DNA from: Parasphingorhabdus flavimaris
GTDB lineage: Bacteria > Pseudomonadota > Alphaproteobacteria > Sphingomonadales > Sphingomonadaceae
Reading direction: 5' to 3'
Length of the DNA: 64,000 bases
Assembly (NCBI RefSeq): GCF_013371215.1
Contig: NZ_JABWMH010000001.1
Coordinates: forward strand, 744,001 to 808,000
Shown: one piece after another, positions 31,949 to 41,842 of the stretch
Numbering within the stretch: the first letter of the stretch is position 1
Layout of the letters: each line of letters opens with the position of its first letter
The notes under the pieces: model-generated
Told to the model about the DNA's origin: nothing
Databases searched by the model: none
What the model saw: the letters and a program-made list of their open reading frames with translations, nothing else
Program-made: the position numbers and the translations under genes

Positions 31949-32590
31949 CTAGCTTCCCCAGGGAGCAGGTGGTGCGGGAACCGAGGAAGACAGATCGAAC
32001 TCGACGCGGAAATGACGCCCGCCCGAGGTTTCCGGACGGCGCAGTTCGTAAGCGAACTTGGCATCCGACTGTCCCGGCGGGCTGATTTCGACCGCCCAGA
32101 CATTGGTCACCGACTGATCGAGCCCGTTTGCCTTGAACGAGGCTATCGATTCGGCGTCTACCGGGAATTCCTGCCGGCCCGCTGTTCCTTCTCCAACGGT
32201 GTCGCCGCCATAGTTGGTGACATCGTCGAGACTGCCGTCTTCATGCCGGTGGCGGTGCTTCAGGCGCAGTCCCTCGTCGCTGCGGGTGATGAACCAGGTG
32301 CGCGACCGGTCCCACGAGTCCGGCCCTTCGGCGATATGGAAAGGAATCTGGATCTCGTTCAAATCGCAGGCCGCAGCGTGCATGATCATCGGCTTGCCCG
32401 CCATGTCAGCGTCGGCTTCCTGATCGGACACCAATATTCCGGCATAGGCTTTCCCGCAGAGCAGACTCATTCGTTCGAAAAACAGGTCCTGCGGCGATGG
32501 TTCTGGCGGCCCGTCCGGCGATGAATCGCAGGATGCGAGAGGGGTACAGAGAAGAATAGCTGCCGAGCAGGCCAGAATTGATTTGTTCAT
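31949..32590 (-). CDS. Lipoprotein of unknown function
   Basis: ATG 32590 gives 213 aa starting with a lipoprotein signal (MNKSILACSAAILLCTPLASC, lipobox LASC with Cys at about 21); a frame reaching to 32641 adds residues upstream of the signal and is unlikely. The mature part contains an ITRSDEGLRLKHRHRHEDGS segment and a Trp-rich C-terminal half. No domain is recognised. The stop lies close to the ion channel gene on the same strand. Confidence 0.7.
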   Translation of the reverse strand: MNKSILACSAAILLCTPLASCDSSPDGPPEPSPQDLFFERMSLLCGKAYAGILVSDQEADADMAGKPMIMHAAACDLNEIQIPFHIAEGPDSWDRSRTWFITRSDEGLRLKHRHRHEDGSLDDVTNYGGDTVGEGTAGRQEFPVDAESIASFKANGLDQSVTNVWAVEISPPGQSDAKFAYELRRPETSGGRHFRVEFDLSSSVPAPPAPWGS

Positions 32591-32828
32591 AAAGGCTATT
32601 GCTACACAGTTTCTGTGGTACTTGAAACCGTCGAAATACATCTGATTGCTTATTAGGGAATAGGGTGCTATACGAGCGATAGCTAATAAATCGCGTTACG
32701 ACGAAATCATGGTTTCGCTACCCCTAAGGTTGCATACTCTTTTTCCCATTTCTCGAAGTTGGCCAATCCCGTCCGGTTTTGCATTTCGCATGATCGGGCA
32801 TAATTAAGTTATGAATAGGAATAAGACT

Positions 32829-33035
32829 ATGCCTACAGGCACCGTAAAATTTTTCAACACCGACAAGGGCTATGGTTTCATCGCTCCTGAAGACGGTGGC
32901 GATGACAGCTTCGTGCACATCACAGCAGTTCAGGCTGCCGGAATGCAGACGCTCGAAAAAGAACAGCGTCTCACATATGATGTTGAAACCGGAAATAACG
33001 GCAAGAAAGCCGCTGTAAACTTGCAGCAGGCTTAA
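32829..33035 (+). CDS. Cold-shock protein
   Basis: The 68-aa product is a single cold-shock domain: GTVKFFNTDKGYGFI (RNP1), DDSFVHI (RNP2) and the C-terminal NGKKAAVNLQQ. ATG 32829, after AGGAAT, fits the family start; an upstream ATG at 32811 would add six residues. It binds single-stranded RNA and DNA. The 190-bp leader upstream is AT-rich, as common for cold-shock genes, and a strong terminator follows. Confidence 0.95.
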   Translation: MPTGTVKFFNTDKGYGFIAPEDGGDDSFVHITAVQAAGMQTLEKEQRLTYDVETGNNGKKAAVNLQQA

Positions 33036-33057
33036 GCCTAATACCGATTACGGGAAA

Positions 33058-33091
33058 GGGCGGGAGTGCACGGCATTCCCGCCCTTTTTTT
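33058..33091 (+). terminator. Rho-independent terminator after the cold-shock gene
   Basis: GGGCGGGAGTGC (33058-33069) pairs with GCATTCCCGCCC (33073-33084, one G-T pair) around a 3-nt loop, followed by seven T (33085-33091). Confidence 0.93.
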
Positions 33092-33111
33092 GTCTTCAGC
33101 AGATCGCCGCT

Positions 33112-34266
33112 CTAGCCCCAGTCGAACGAAAGACTGCCGCGATTATATAATTCGGCGATCAGCGCCACGACCTCATCCGATCGTCGCCATTCGGGGTCTA
33201 TGACAAACGCGTCCTGCGCGCAGACCATTTCGGCCAACTCGGCAGTTTTGCCGGCGCAAGGAAAGCATTCGCCATCCACGAATAGCATCAGCTTGCCCTG
33301 TTCTTCCCGAACGAAGGAAAACCGGCTCGCAGGATTGCGGATCAGCGGATGATCAGCGGTCAGCAATTCGCGCAGATGATCTGCCTCGATCGGTTCCTCG
33401 GGACGCCAGTCCGTTTCGGGATAACGCGGCGTGCTGCTATATTCTCCGAACCATTTTGCAAATTCCTTGCGATCAGTCAGTTTCTCGGTGATCATTGCGT
33501 GAAGCCGATCGATCGCATTCGCCGGTATCTCGCCGGGATTAGCCTGCGTCACCAAGTCCGGGTCGCAATAGCGATCGTCATCGGTCATTTGCGGCAGCAG
33601 ATCGTCGCACCAGCTGCCGATCAGCTCCTTGCGTGACGGAGACCGAAAGCCGATGCTGTAGGTCATGCAATCGGGACCGACTGCGACGCCATTATGGGCG
33701 ACGCCCGGCGGAATATAGAGCATGTCTCCGGGGTTCAGTATCCATTCGTCCAGCGCTTCAAACTCTGCAAGCAGCAGCAGGTCTTCATGCGAACGGAGCG
33801 GCGTCTGGTCGTTGCACATGCCCCCGATCTGCCAACGACGCTGGCCGAGGCCCTGAACCAGAAACACGTCATAATGATCAAAATGCGGCCCGACACCACC
33901 GCCATCGCTGGCATAGCTGACCATCACATCATCGATCCGCCAATTGGGGATGAAGCGAAACGGCTCGATCAGCGCGGCGACGTCCGCAACATGCTGGTCG
34001 ACCGCCTGAACCAGCAGGGTCCACGGGCATTTGTCCAATTCGCCAAAGCGGGTCTCTGGCAGCGGGCCGTGTTCGGCGTTCCAGTCATCGCTCGACTGGG
34101 TGATCAGGCGTGACTCGACATGGTCCTCGCAGGCAAGGCCGGCAAGCTCGTCGGGTGAAAGCGGGTTGCGCCATGACTGCCATGGGTTTCTGATCAGCAG
34201 CGGCCGTTTCTGCCAATAGTCACGCAGGAAAGCCGCGGCATCGAAATTAGTAAATTGCATCATCAT
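33112..34266 (-). CDS. roxA: Cupin (JmjC-like) ribosomal protein hydroxylase, RoxA/YcfD type
   Basis: The 384-aa product matches the RoxA/YcfD family, which uses iron, oxygen and 2-oxoglutarate to hydroxylate an Arg of ribosomal protein L16. The iron-binding pair appears as PHFDHYD (about residues 125-131), and the family start LRDYWQKRPLLIRN is clear; the C-terminal winged-helix-like part follows. Three Met codons stand in a row at the start (34258-34266), so the first residue is ambiguous by two codons. It is monocistronic. Confidence 0.85.
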   Translation of the reverse strand: MMMQFTNFDAAAFLRDYWQKRPLLIRNPWQSWRNPLSPDELAGLACEDHVESRLITQSSDDWNAEHGPLPETRFGELDKCPWTLLVQAVDQHVADVAALIEPFRFIPNWRIDDVMVSYASDGGGVGPHFDHYDVFLVQGLGQRRWQIGGMCNDQTPLRSHEDLLLLAEFEALDEWILNPGDMLYIPPGVAHNGVAVGPDCMTYSIGFRSPSRKELIGSWCDDLLPQMTDDDRYCDPDLVTQANPGEIPANAIDRLHAMITEKLTDRKEFAKWFGEYSSTPRYPETDWRPEEPIEADHLRELLTADHPLIRNPASRFSFVREEQGKLMLFVDGECFPCAGKTAELAEMVCAQDAFVIDPEWRRSDEVVALIAELYNRGSLSFDWG

Positions 34267-34392
34267 GCGCTACACAATTTCGCGCCGAACCGGTAACCCT
34301 ATTGTTCAAGGCAATTGCTCCGCGACTTCCGAAAGAGCGATCAAAACCGTTGTTGCGTTGCTGAATTCTCCGACCGCTGCCAAAGGGGATGA

Positions 34393-34938
34393 ATGTCAAA
34401 ACTGATCCTGTTCAACAAACCATTCGGCGTATTGCCGCAATTCACCGATCGCGGGAGCGAAACCAAACGCGCGACTTTGTCCGACTATATCGATTTGCCC
34501 GGCGTCTATCCGGCCGGCAGGCTGGACCGCGACAGCGAGGGACTGATGATGCTGACCGGCGACGGTAAATTGCAGGCGCGGATCTCGGACCCCAAATATA
34601 AGATGCCCAAGACCTATCTTGTGCAGGTGGAGGGCGAGGTCAGCGATGAAAGTCTCGCCATGCTGCAGCGAGGCGTAGAATTGAAGGATGGTTTGACCAG
34701 ACCTGCTGAAGTCGAGCGTCTCGAAGAACCCGATCTCTGGCCGCGCGATCCGCCGATCCGGGTGCGCAAAAGCATACCGGATTGCTGGCTCAAACTGACG
34801 ATAAGCGAGGGACGCAACCGGCAGGTCCGCCGGATGACCGCGGCAGTCGGCCATCCCACCTTACGACTCGTGCGCTGGAGCGTGGGTGAATGGTCGCTGG
34901 ACGGATTGCAGCCCGGAGAATGGCGGCACGCGGAATAA
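34393..34938 (+). CDS. 23S rRNA pseudouridine synthase, RluE-like
   Basis: The 181-aa product belongs to the RsuA/RluE branch: [32 protein letters not shown] (catalytic Asp near residue 43) and [22 protein letters not shown]. It lacks the N-terminal S4 domain, as RluE does. It makes a pseudouridine in rRNA. ATG 34393 follows AAAGGGG. It is a lone gene. Confidence 0.88.
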   Translation: MSKLILFNKPFGVLPQFTDRGSETKRATLSDYIDLPGVYPAGRLDRDSEGLMMLTGDGKLQARISDPKYKMPKTYLVQVEGEVSDESLAMLQRGVELKDGLTRPAEVERLEEPDLWPRDPPIRVRKSIPDCWLKLTISEGRNRQVRRMTAAVGHPTLRLVRWSVGEWSLDGLQPGEWRHAE

Positions 34939-34998
34939 TCCGTTGGCGGCCGCGGCGACATTCGATAGACTGATTTTTATCGGAAGAGGGGCAAGGCG

Positions 34999-35970
34999 AT
35001 GAAAAAGACGATCCGCATCATTCTCGGGTTCCTGGTCCTGCTCGGCCTCGCATTTCTGCTAGTCCGGACGCCAGACACCGATCGCGCCGAGATGGTCGCC
35101 AAATATGGCAACGAGGCATCGCGTTTCGTCGATGACGGCCAAGGCGGCCAAATCCATTACCGCGAGGAGGGCAATAAGGACGGACCGGCAATTCTCCTGA
35201 TTCACGGATCGAACAGCTTGCTCCAGACTTGGGAGCCGCTGGTCGCCTTGCTCGGCGACAAATATCGACTGGTTTCGCTCGATCTTTATGGCCATGGGCT
35301 GACCGGGCCGAGTCCGACCGACAACTATAGCGCCGACGCCAATATTGCCGCGGCGATCCTGGTTCTGGATACGGTCGGCATCGACGAAGCCTATTGGGTC
35401 GGCAACAGCATGGGCGGCTGGCTGACCTGGCGCGCCGGACTTTCGGTGCCGGAGCGCACCGCAGGTCTGGTTCTGATCGACGCTTCGGGCGCACAAGTGG
35501 AACAGAAAGGCGAGCTTTATCTGGGTGCTAGACTGGCGCGGTCATCGATTGGAAAAATGCTGCTTCCCGAAATCACGCCGCGCTTTCTGGTCAAATCATC
35601 GCTGGAAGAAAATTTCGCACAGCCCGAGCGGCTGACCGAAGCCCAGGTTGACCGCTATTGGGAATTGCTGCGCTTCCCCGGGAACCGCCATGCGTCTGTG
35701 GCGCGAGGCAACACGCCGCGCGAACCGGAGAAATGGGAGCAAGTCAAAAATCTGACAATGCCCGTGCTTCTGCTTTGGGGAGAGCAGGACAAAGTCATTC
35801 CCGTGTCCCACGGTCGTGCCTTCGAGGCCGCGATTCCGGGCAGCAAGCTGATCACCTACTCCGATGCCGGTCATCTTCCGATGGAGGAAACGCCGGAGCA
35901 GGTTGCTCGCGATATTGATAGATGGATCGAGGGGCTAGTGCCAGATTCCATCACGCCGGTCGAGGAGTGA
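34999..35970 (+). CDS. Alpha/beta hydrolase
   Basis: The 323-aa product starts with a membrane helix or signal (IRIILGFLVLLGLAFLLV, residues 5-22), so it is probably exported or membrane-anchored. The fold is seen in the oxyanion strand ILLIHGSNS, the nucleophile elbow GNSMGGW (Ser near 138), and a late HLPMEETPEQV with the catalytic His. The substrate is unknown. It converges with ung. Confidence 0.88.
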   Translation: MKKTIRIILGFLVLLGLAFLLVRTPDTDRAEMVAKYGNEASRFVDDGQGGQIHYREEGNKDGPAILLIHGSNSLLQTWEPLVALLGDKYRLVSLDLYGHGLTGPSPTDNYSADANIAAAILVLDTVGIDEAYWVGNSMGGWLTWRAGLSVPERTAGLVLIDASGAQVEQKGELYLGARLARSSIGKMLLPEITPRFLVKSSLEENFAQPERLTEAQVDRYWELLRFPGNRHASVARGNTPREPEKWEQVKNLTMPVLLLWGEQDKVIPVSHGRAFEAAIPGSKLITYSDAGHLPMEETPEQVARDIDRWIEGLVPDSITPVEE

Positions 35971-35983
35971 TGACGGTTTTGCG

Positions 35984-36712
35984 CTATTTGTCCCAATAGA
36001 CATTCATGGGCAGGCTGGCGACCGGCAGGCTCCAGTCGATCGGTGCCATCCCGTTCTGCTCAAGAAAAGCATTGGTCTTGCTGAAATGCCTGCATCCGAA
36101 GAATCCATGACGCGCAGACAGCGGCGAGGGATGGGGGGCTTGCAGCACCAGATGCCGGCCACCTTGTTCGACGCTCTTTACGAAGGCTGCCTTTTTTTGT
36201 GCGTAGCTTCCCCATAACAGAAACACGACCGGCTCTGGCTTTGCAGCAACCAGACGCACGATCGCATCGGTAAACTGTTCCCAGCCTTTGCCACGATGGG
36301 AAGCGGCACGGCCCATCTCCACGGTCAGCACGCTGTTGAGCAGCAACACCCCTTGTTCGGCCCAATGTTCAAGAAACCCGTGAGCGGGGCGGGGCATCCC
36401 GAGATCGCGTTCCAGCTCCTTGTAGATATTAACCAGCGACGGCGGTGGCCGGACGCCCGGTTGTACGCTGAAGCACAGACCATGAGCCTGATCCGGACCG
36501 TGATAGGGGTCCTGCCCCAAAATGACGACACGAACCTGGTCGAGCGGTGTGAGGTTGAGCGCACGATAATATTGATGGCTTTCGGGAAATATCGATTTTC
36601 CCATGGCTTTCTCGCGCGTCAGAAACTCTTGCAGATTCGCCATATAATCGCTGGAAAGCTGGTCAGCGAGCGGTTCTTGCCAGTTATGATCTAGTTTTGC
36701 GCGGTCATCCAT
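35984..36712 (-). CDS. ung: Uracil-DNA glycosylase
   Basis: Ung removes uracil from DNA. The catalytic [18 protein letters not shown], the F-x-L-W-G-S-Y strand, and the [17 protein letters not shown] loop are complete. ATG 36712 gives 242 aa, the usual length; an open frame from 36748 adds residues that do not match the family. The gene is divergent from the FabH-like gene. Confidence 0.95.
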   Translation of the reverse strand: MDDRAKLDHNWQEPLADQLSSDYMANLQEFLTREKAMGKSIFPESHQYYRALNLTPLDQVRVVILGQDPYHGPDQAHGLCFSVQPGVRPPPSLVNIYKELERDLGMPRPAHGFLEHWAEQGVLLLNSVLTVEMGRAASHRGKGWEQFTDAIVRLVAAKPEPVVFLLWGSYAQKKAAFVKSVEQGGRHLVLQAPHPSPLSARHGFFGCRHFSKTNAFLEQNGMAPIDWSLPVASLPMNVYWDK

Positions 36713-36846
36713 GAACGCTGCTGATAGCAAGGCGAAATTGATAGGCAAGGGAGGATTAACCCTCCTTGCCAGTTCCGCCCCAGAAGATTACCATCCCGCT
36801 CAAGCGCCATCAGAAAGCGCATTCGCAAAAGGAAATGCATCTTCAC

Positions 36847-37980
36847 ATGACCGACCACAATATTCCCGTTATCTCCGCCACCGGCCTGTTCACGCCGGAA
36901 GACAGTATCAGCAATGAAGAACTGGTTGCCAGTTTCAATGCCTATGTTGACCTCGCCAATCGCGAAAATGCCGAGGCGATTGCTGCCGGTGAAGCTGAAG
37001 AACTGCCGCATAGTTCGGTGGAGTTTATCGAGAAGGCATCGGGCATCAAATCGCGCTTTGTGCTCTCGAAGGAGCCTATCCTCGATCCTCAGGTCATGTG
37101 CCCGCGCCTGCCGGAACGCCCGAACGAGGAAATCTCGATACTTGCCGAAATTGGCGTGAAAGCGGCGCTACAGGCGCTGGAGCGGGCAGGGCGCAAGCCG
37201 GAAGATGTCGACGCCGTACTCTGTGCGTGCTCGAACCTGCAGCGCGCTTATCCCGCGATTGCGGTCGAGATTCAGGCGGCTTTGGGAATAGAGGACGGCT
37301 TTGGTTTCGATATGAATGTCGCCTGTTCCTCCGCAACATTCGGCATCCAGACCGCCGCCGACTATATCCGCTCGGGCAGCGCCAGATCGGTGCTGGTGAT
37401 CAACCCGGAAATCTGTTCCGGCCATCTCAACTGGCGCGACCGCGACAGCCATTTCATCTTTGGCGATGTCGCCACAGCGATCCTTGTTGAATCCAGGGAT
37501 ATTGCGCCGGCGCAACATTGGGAAATCGTCGGAACGAAGCTCAAGACTCAATTTTCCAATAATATCCGCAACAATTTCGGTTTCCTCAATCGCACCAGTC
37601 CGGAAAGCCGGGACGACAAGGACAAATTGTTCGTTCAGGAGGGCCGAAAGGTGTTCAAGGAAGTCGTGCCGATGGTCGCGAACATGATCAACCAGCAGTC
37701 CGAGCGGCTGGGTATCGAACCTTCCGCGCTACGCCGTCTCTGGTTGCATCAGGCAAATGCCGGAATGAACCGCCTGATCGCCCAGCGCGTGCTCGGACAC
37801 GAAGCCAGCGAGGATGAAAGCCCTACCGTTCTGGACACCTATGCGAACACATCATCCGCGGGCTCGATCATTGCCTTTCACAAGCATAGCAGCGATCTCG
37901 CCGACGGTGATTTGGGACTGATTTGCTCGTTCGGCGCGGGCTATTCGGCAGGCACGGTTTTTGTGCGCAAGGTTGCGTGA
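36847..37980 (+). CDS. Beta-ketoacyl-ACP synthase III-like protein
   Basis: The 377-aa product has the thiolase fold with the FabH triad in order: Cys in [10 protein letters not shown] (about residue 162), His in [10 protein letters not shown] and Asn in YANTSSAGS. It is longer than FabH and carries inserted charged segments. Start ATG 36847 (TDHN) is chosen; 36835 is possible and the AAAGGA before it would be too close. It could start or extend a special acyl chain; the substrate is unknown. A GFA-type gene follows in the same direction. Confidence 0.88.
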   Translation: MTDHNIPVISATGLFTPEDSISNEELVASFNAYVDLANRENAEAIAAGEAEELPHSSVEFIEKASGIKSRFVLSKEPILDPQVMCPRLPERPNEEISILAEIGVKAALQALERAGRKPEDVDAVLCACSNLQRAYPAIAVEIQAALGIEDGFGFDMNVACSSATFGIQTAADYIRSGSARSVLVINPEICSGHLNWRDRDSHFIFGDVATAILVESRDIAPAQHWEIVGTKLKTQFSNNIRNNFGFLNRTSPESRDDKDKLFVQEGRKVFKEVVPMVANMINQQSERLGIEPSALRRLWLHQANAGMNRLIAQRVLGHEASEDESPTVLDTYANTSSAGSIIAFHKHSSDLADGDLGLICSFGAGYSAGTVFVRKVA

Positions 37981-37995
37981 TCCAGGGGAATTGAA

Positions 37996-38400
37996 ATGAC
38001 GATGACAGGCCAATGCCTCTGCGGCGCGATCAGCTATAAAATAGAAGGCGAATTGCAGATGTGCGGGGTCTGTCATTGCAAAAACTGCCAGCGCCAGGCC
38101 GGTAGTGCCTATTCGGTTCTTTTCGGTGTGGCCGACGACGATATTGAACTCAGCGGTGACCTCGCCTCCTATGAAGATCACGGCGATAGCGGCAATATTG
38201 TCTATCGCCATTTCTGCGGAACATGCGGGTCACCGGTAAAGACTTCGCTCCCGAGCCAGCCGGGCATGACCTATATCAAGGCCGGCACGCTGGATGATAG
38301 CAGCGTGGTTGATCCGCAAATTCACTTCTGGACCAGAAGCAAGCAGGCCTGGGTGGAAATTGATCCCGATGTTCTTCAGATGTCAGGGATGCCAGGGTGA
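37996..38400 (+). CDS. GFA family zinc-binding protein
   Basis: The 134-aa product shows the GFA/CENP-V zinc sites: CLCGAI near the start, CHCKNCQ (about 32-38) and CGTCGSPV (about 75-82). The family includes glutathione-dependent formaldehyde-activating enzymes, but most members, including this short one, have unknown substrates. It starts 15 bp after the FabH-like stop and may be in one transcript. Confidence 0.88.
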   Translation: MTMTGQCLCGAISYKIEGELQMCGVCHCKNCQRQAGSAYSVLFGVADDDIELSGDLASYEDHGDSGNIVYRHFCGTCGSPVKTSLPSQPGMTYIKAGTLDDSSVVDPQIHFWTRSKQAWVEIDPDVLQMSGMPG

Positions 38401-38466
38401 TCACCGAGCGAGTTCCAGTTGCCTCGCATTTTGCAATAGGCTGGAATACCCGCTTAGGGGCATGAT

Positions 38467-39372
38467 ATGATCAGTCTGAGAGCACGATTCCTGTTTTTTC
38501 TGGTCCGTATTTCCGGATTGAAAGATCGTCTTCTCAAACCGGGACGGGACGAAAAATTCATCGCTCGAGACCATGCGCGCGGTCCTGCCACTCCAGGGCG
38601 TTGGTTGCGCAAACATTGCGATATCGAGCAAGTCGAGGTCAACGGTCAGCCGCTATTCCGGCTCAACCCTCGCGCAAAAGGTAGCTCGCTGCATATTTTC
38701 TACCTGCATGGGGGCGGCTATGCGTTCAATATTGTTTCACTGCACTGGCATTTCATCAGGAAATTGATCCGGCGAACCGGAGCAAGCGTTACCGTTCCCA
38801 TCTATCCGCTGTCGCCGGAGAACAAATGGGACGTCAGCTATGCGATGGTGATGGAGGCCTTTGAACAGGCTGTGTCGCTTCATGGTGCGGAAAATATTGT
38901 CGTGATGGGGGACAGTGCGGGTGGTGGCTTTTCGCTCGGCCTGACCCAGATGTTGCGGAATCAGCGCAAGACTTTACCCGATAAGCTGGTGCTGCTCAGC
39001 CCCTATCTCGACCAGACCGCTGCGGATTCAACGCAAGTGGAGCTGGAAAAGACCGATATATTGATCTCGATCGAGGGTATCCGCCGCCTCGGGTCATGGT
39101 GGATGCGCGATGGCGAGGACCCGGCAATGTTCCCGGCCAGTCCTCTGTTCGAAACGGTTGACGGATTGCCGCCGATGCTGGTCTTTGCGGGATCGGACGA
39201 AGTGCTGCTTGCTGACGCCTTGCGGCTGAAGCAAAAGGGTGATCAAGAGGGGGCTGAGATCGAGCTGAAGGTTTATGACCGGATGCAGCATGTCTGGATG
39301 CTGTTGCCTATTCCGGAGGCGAAAAGGGCACTGAACGAAATCGTGGATTTTCTGCTCACCGCGAAAGCCTAG
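38467..39372 (+). CDS. Alpha/beta hydrolase, HSL-type esterase
   Basis: The 301-aa product belongs to the hormone-sensitive lipase group: YLHGGGYAF is the oxyanion HGGG motif (about residue 79) and GDSAGGGF the nucleophile elbow (Ser near 155). A late D-x-x-x-A-D strand and MQHVWM supply Asp and His. The function is esterase or lipase-like; the substrate is unknown. Confidence 0.9.
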   Translation: MISLRARFLFFLVRISGLKDRLLKPGRDEKFIARDHARGPATPGRWLRKHCDIEQVEVNGQPLFRLNPRAKGSSLHIFYLHGGGYAFNIVSLHWHFIRKLIRRTGASVTVPIYPLSPENKWDVSYAMVMEAFEQAVSLHGAENIVVMGDSAGGGFSLGLTQMLRNQRKTLPDKLVLLSPYLDQTAADSTQVELEKTDILISIEGIRRLGSWWMRDGEDPAMFPASPLFETVDGLPPMLVFAGSDEVLLADALRLKQKGDQEGAEIELKVYDRMQHVWMLLPIPEAKRALNEIVDFLLTAKA

Positions 39373-39424
39373 CTGCAGCGACCGGTAACCTGTTTCACTG
39401 CAATCAGGAGCGCTGAGCCTGGCT

Positions 39425-40201
39425 TTATCCCTTCAGCTTGCGACCGCGCTCGATGATAGCGAGCCGCCGCTTCTCGACCTCGTCCATCGATACCTTGGCG
39501 TTATATGGCACCGATATCTCGTTCTCGTAAGCCATGCCCTCCGCAAGATTGCGGTCAAAGCCGGTCATGATCAAATTTTTGTAGACCTTCAGGAAGTCGC
39601 GGTCGATCGTCGTCATGTCGCGCGCCAACGCCAATGCAGCCGGCATCAGCTCATCAGGCTGATAGACGTGATTGACAAGGCCCCAGTCCCGAGCGGTTTG
39701 CGCATCCAGAAATTGCCCGGTGAAACTCAGTTCGCAGGCGCGAGACAGGCCGATGAAGCGCGGCAATTTCTGAGAAAGGCCCCAACCTGGCGTAATCCCG
39801 ACGCGCGCGTGGGTGTCGGCAAAACGAGCATTGGTAGACGCGATCCGGATATCGCATGCCAGCGCGAGTTCGAAACCGCCGGTGATAGCAACTCCGTTGA
39901 TCGCCCCAATCACGGGTATCGGCATTTCGGTCAGCGCAAAGACCGGATTGGTGCTGGCGTCGCGATCATTGGCCGGGCCAAGGCCGGATTCACCGAGTTC
40001 CTTGAGATCGAGACCGGCGGTAAACGCGCGTTCTCCTGCACCGGTGACAATCAGGGCGTGGATATCATTATCGCTGCTAACATCCTGACAGGCGGCAGAG
40101 AGTTCTGCGCGCAATGCCCTGGACAGCGCATTCATCGCTTCGGGCCGATTGAGGGTGATGGTGGCAACACCGTCTGTTTTGTCCAATAATACCAGAGCCA
40201 T
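39425..40201 (-). CDS. Enoyl-CoA hydratase/isomerase family protein
   Basis: The 258-aa product has the crotonase fold: ERAFTAGLDLKELGE (oxyanion region), AINGVAITGGFELALACDIRIAS (core helix with the glycine-rich turn) and GWGLSQKLPRFIG. It hydrates or isomerises an acyl-CoA. The ATG shares its A with the stop of the SDR gene (TGATG), so the three minus-strand genes from 41414 to 39425 are one operon. Confidence 0.92.
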   Translation of the reverse strand: MALVLLDKTDGVATITLNRPEAMNALSRALRAELSAACQDVSSDNDIHALIVTGAGERAFTAGLDLKELGESGLGPANDRDASTNPVFALTEMPIPVIGAINGVAITGGFELALACDIRIASTNARFADTHARVGITPGWGLSQKLPRFIGLSRACELSFTGQFLDAQTARDWGLVNHVYQPDELMPAALALARDMTTIDRDFLKVYKNLIMTGFDRNLAEGMAYENEISVPYNAKVSMDEVEKRRLAIIERGRKLKG

Positions 40202-41025
40202 CAGTCATCGTCTCCCGCTTCGTATTTTTCGGCGATCTGCGCCCCCAGCGCAGCGGTCGTTGCGAAACATTGGTCGGGATCGCTCTGGCGCAAATTGGCG
40301 ATCATCAGTTCCATTCCTTCGGCGATGATCAGCTCGGGTACATTGCTCGAAATCGCCTCCAGAATCTGCCGGGCGCATTCGGCGGGCTCCATCCCATTGT
40401 CGATAACAGCGTCCGACTTGCCCCGGCTCTCGCCTTTCCTGTTCAGCGCATTGCGTGATACATTGGTGCGGATCGATCCGGGCAAAATATTGGTGACATG
40501 GACATTATGCAGTTTCTCGGTCTCTGCGCGCAGGGCATCCATATAGCCGATCAGTCCGTGTTTCGCAGCGCAATAAGCGGTGCGAAGCGGGACGCCGACC
40601 CGGCCAGCGACCGAGCTGATCCCCACGATATGGCCGCCGCCAGCGTCGATCATATGCGGCAATAGCAATTGCGTCAGCCAGATCGGAGCGAGCAGATCGA
40701 CATCGATGATCTTGCGATGCACATCGGGATGAGTGTCGAGCGCCAGACTGCGCTGGCTGATACCGGCATTGTTGACCAGAATGTCGACCTTGCCTTTCCA
40801 GCCATGCGCCTCTTCTACTTTCGCGGGCAGGGCGCCATAGTCAGTTGTTTCAAACGGCAGAACAAGCGTGTCGGTCGCGATATCAGCCGCTACTTGCTGC
40901 AGCGCATCCGTCCGGCGACCGGACAGGATGATATGCGCCCCCGCCTCGGCAAAGGCCTTTGCCAGTGCCTCGCCAATTCCAGACGATGCGCCGGTTATCC
41001 AGACGGTTTTATCGACAAATGTCAT
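40201..41025 (-). CDS. Short-chain dehydrogenase/reductase
   Basis: ATG 41025 begins the family sequence TVWITGASSGIGEALAKAFAEAGA with the NAD(P)-binding TGxxxGIG; the longer open frame to 41268 is out of family. The catalytic Tyr-Lys lies in YCAAKHG and N-N-A-G in ILVNNAGIS. The start overlaps the stop of the membrane protein gene by four bases. Coupled genes suggest a role in acyl-CoA or fatty-acid handling, with the enoyl-CoA hydratase. Confidence 0.93.
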   Translation of the reverse strand: MTFVDKTVWITGASSGIGEALAKAFAEAGAHIILSGRRTDALQQVAADIATDTLVLPFETTDYGALPAKVEEAHGWKGKVDILVNNAGISQRSLALDTHPDVHRKIIDVDLLAPIWLTQLLLPHMIDAGGGHIVGISSVAGRVGVPLRTAYCAAKHGLIGYMDALRAETEKLHNVHVTNILPGSIRTNVSRNALNRKGESRGKSDAVIDNGMEPAECARQILEAISSNVPELIIAEGMELMIANLRQSDPDQCFATTAALGAQIAEKYEAGDDD

Positions 41026-41414
41026 GAGAAGGCTCCCTGTTCTATCGCTTTGCATTTCTTCCAGCCGACATAACAAAGTGCGAGCATGATGATATTGCCG
41101 ACAGCGTCGAGCAACCCGATGCTGGTGAACACCGGATCGTGGAAGGTGAAATAATAGTTGAATGCGAAAAAGGGCAGCAGCGCGATTCCGTAGACAAGAA
41201 ATGTCAGCGAAGAGAATCGCGAGAAAGCCGCGAACAGTCCTGACAACAAAGCCTGCGCGCCGAAACACGCGATTGTGAACGGCAACAGGCGTCCGTGATC
41301 GCGATATTCCGGAAGGAATACCGTATCAATCACATGTTGGGGAAAGAAGGCGGCCCAGCCGCCAAGCACGAAGAACACCAGCGCAATGAAAAATTGAATG
41401 CGCTTTGGTGTCAT
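41022..41414 (-). CDS. Four-helix membrane protein of the SDR operon
   Basis: The 130-aa product is a small membrane protein with four hydrophobic helices (about 8-24, 45-63, 66-84, 100-118). It is the first gene of the operon with SDR and enoyl-CoA hydratase, overlapping the SDR start by four bases. I do not recognise the family. Confidence 0.75.
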   Translation of the reverse strand: MTPKRIQFFIALVFFVLGGWAAFFPQHVIDTVFLPEYRDHGRLLPFTIACFGAQALLSGLFAAFSRFSSLTFLVYGIALLPFFAFNYYFTFHDPVFTSIGLLDAVGNIIMLALCYVGWKKCKAIEQGAFS

Positions 41415-41430
41415 CGGCTATTCCTGCTGT

Positions 41431-41748
41431 CTAAGCGCTTTTGCTCAACTTCGGCGCATCATCACCGAGGTCTTCGAACCAGGCTTCAACCTCGCCGTTG
41501 AGCTTGATCAGAAGGGGATTGCCCTTGCGATCCATGGTCTTGCCGGCCTGGACCTTAACCCAGCCCTCGGAAACGCTATATTCCTCGATATTATGCTTGC
41601 GATCTCCGCGGAAATTGATGCCGATACCGCGCGAGAGCAACTCGCCGCCATAATGCGGGCTGCGCGGGTTGATGGCGAGACGGTCGGGCGGAACATCCCC
41701 GCCGGATGCTGCGCTGTTGGCCTGCTCGGGTTGTTGGTCTTCGGTCAT
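41431..41748 (-). CDS. DUF3297 family protein
   Basis: The 105-aa product matches DUF3297 well: PPDRLAINPRSPHYGGELLSRGIGI, IEEYSVSEGWVKVQAGKTMDRKGNPLLIKLNGEVEAWF. The family is small, soluble and widespread in proteobacteria; function unknown. It is a separate gene between the operon and the DUF805 gene. Confidence 0.9.
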   Translation of the reverse strand: MTEDQQPEQANSAASGGDVPPDRLAINPRSPHYGGELLSRGIGINFRGDRKHNIEEYSVSEGWVKVQAGKTMDRKGNPLLIKLNGEVEAWFEDLGDDAPKLSKSA

Positions 41749-41842
41749 GATCGATACTCGTTTTCTGATGTTGCGAGCGCTTTGCCATAATCATCGCAAA
41801 AATCAAACAGATGTTATCTCGAGAATGAGGGTAAGAGACCGG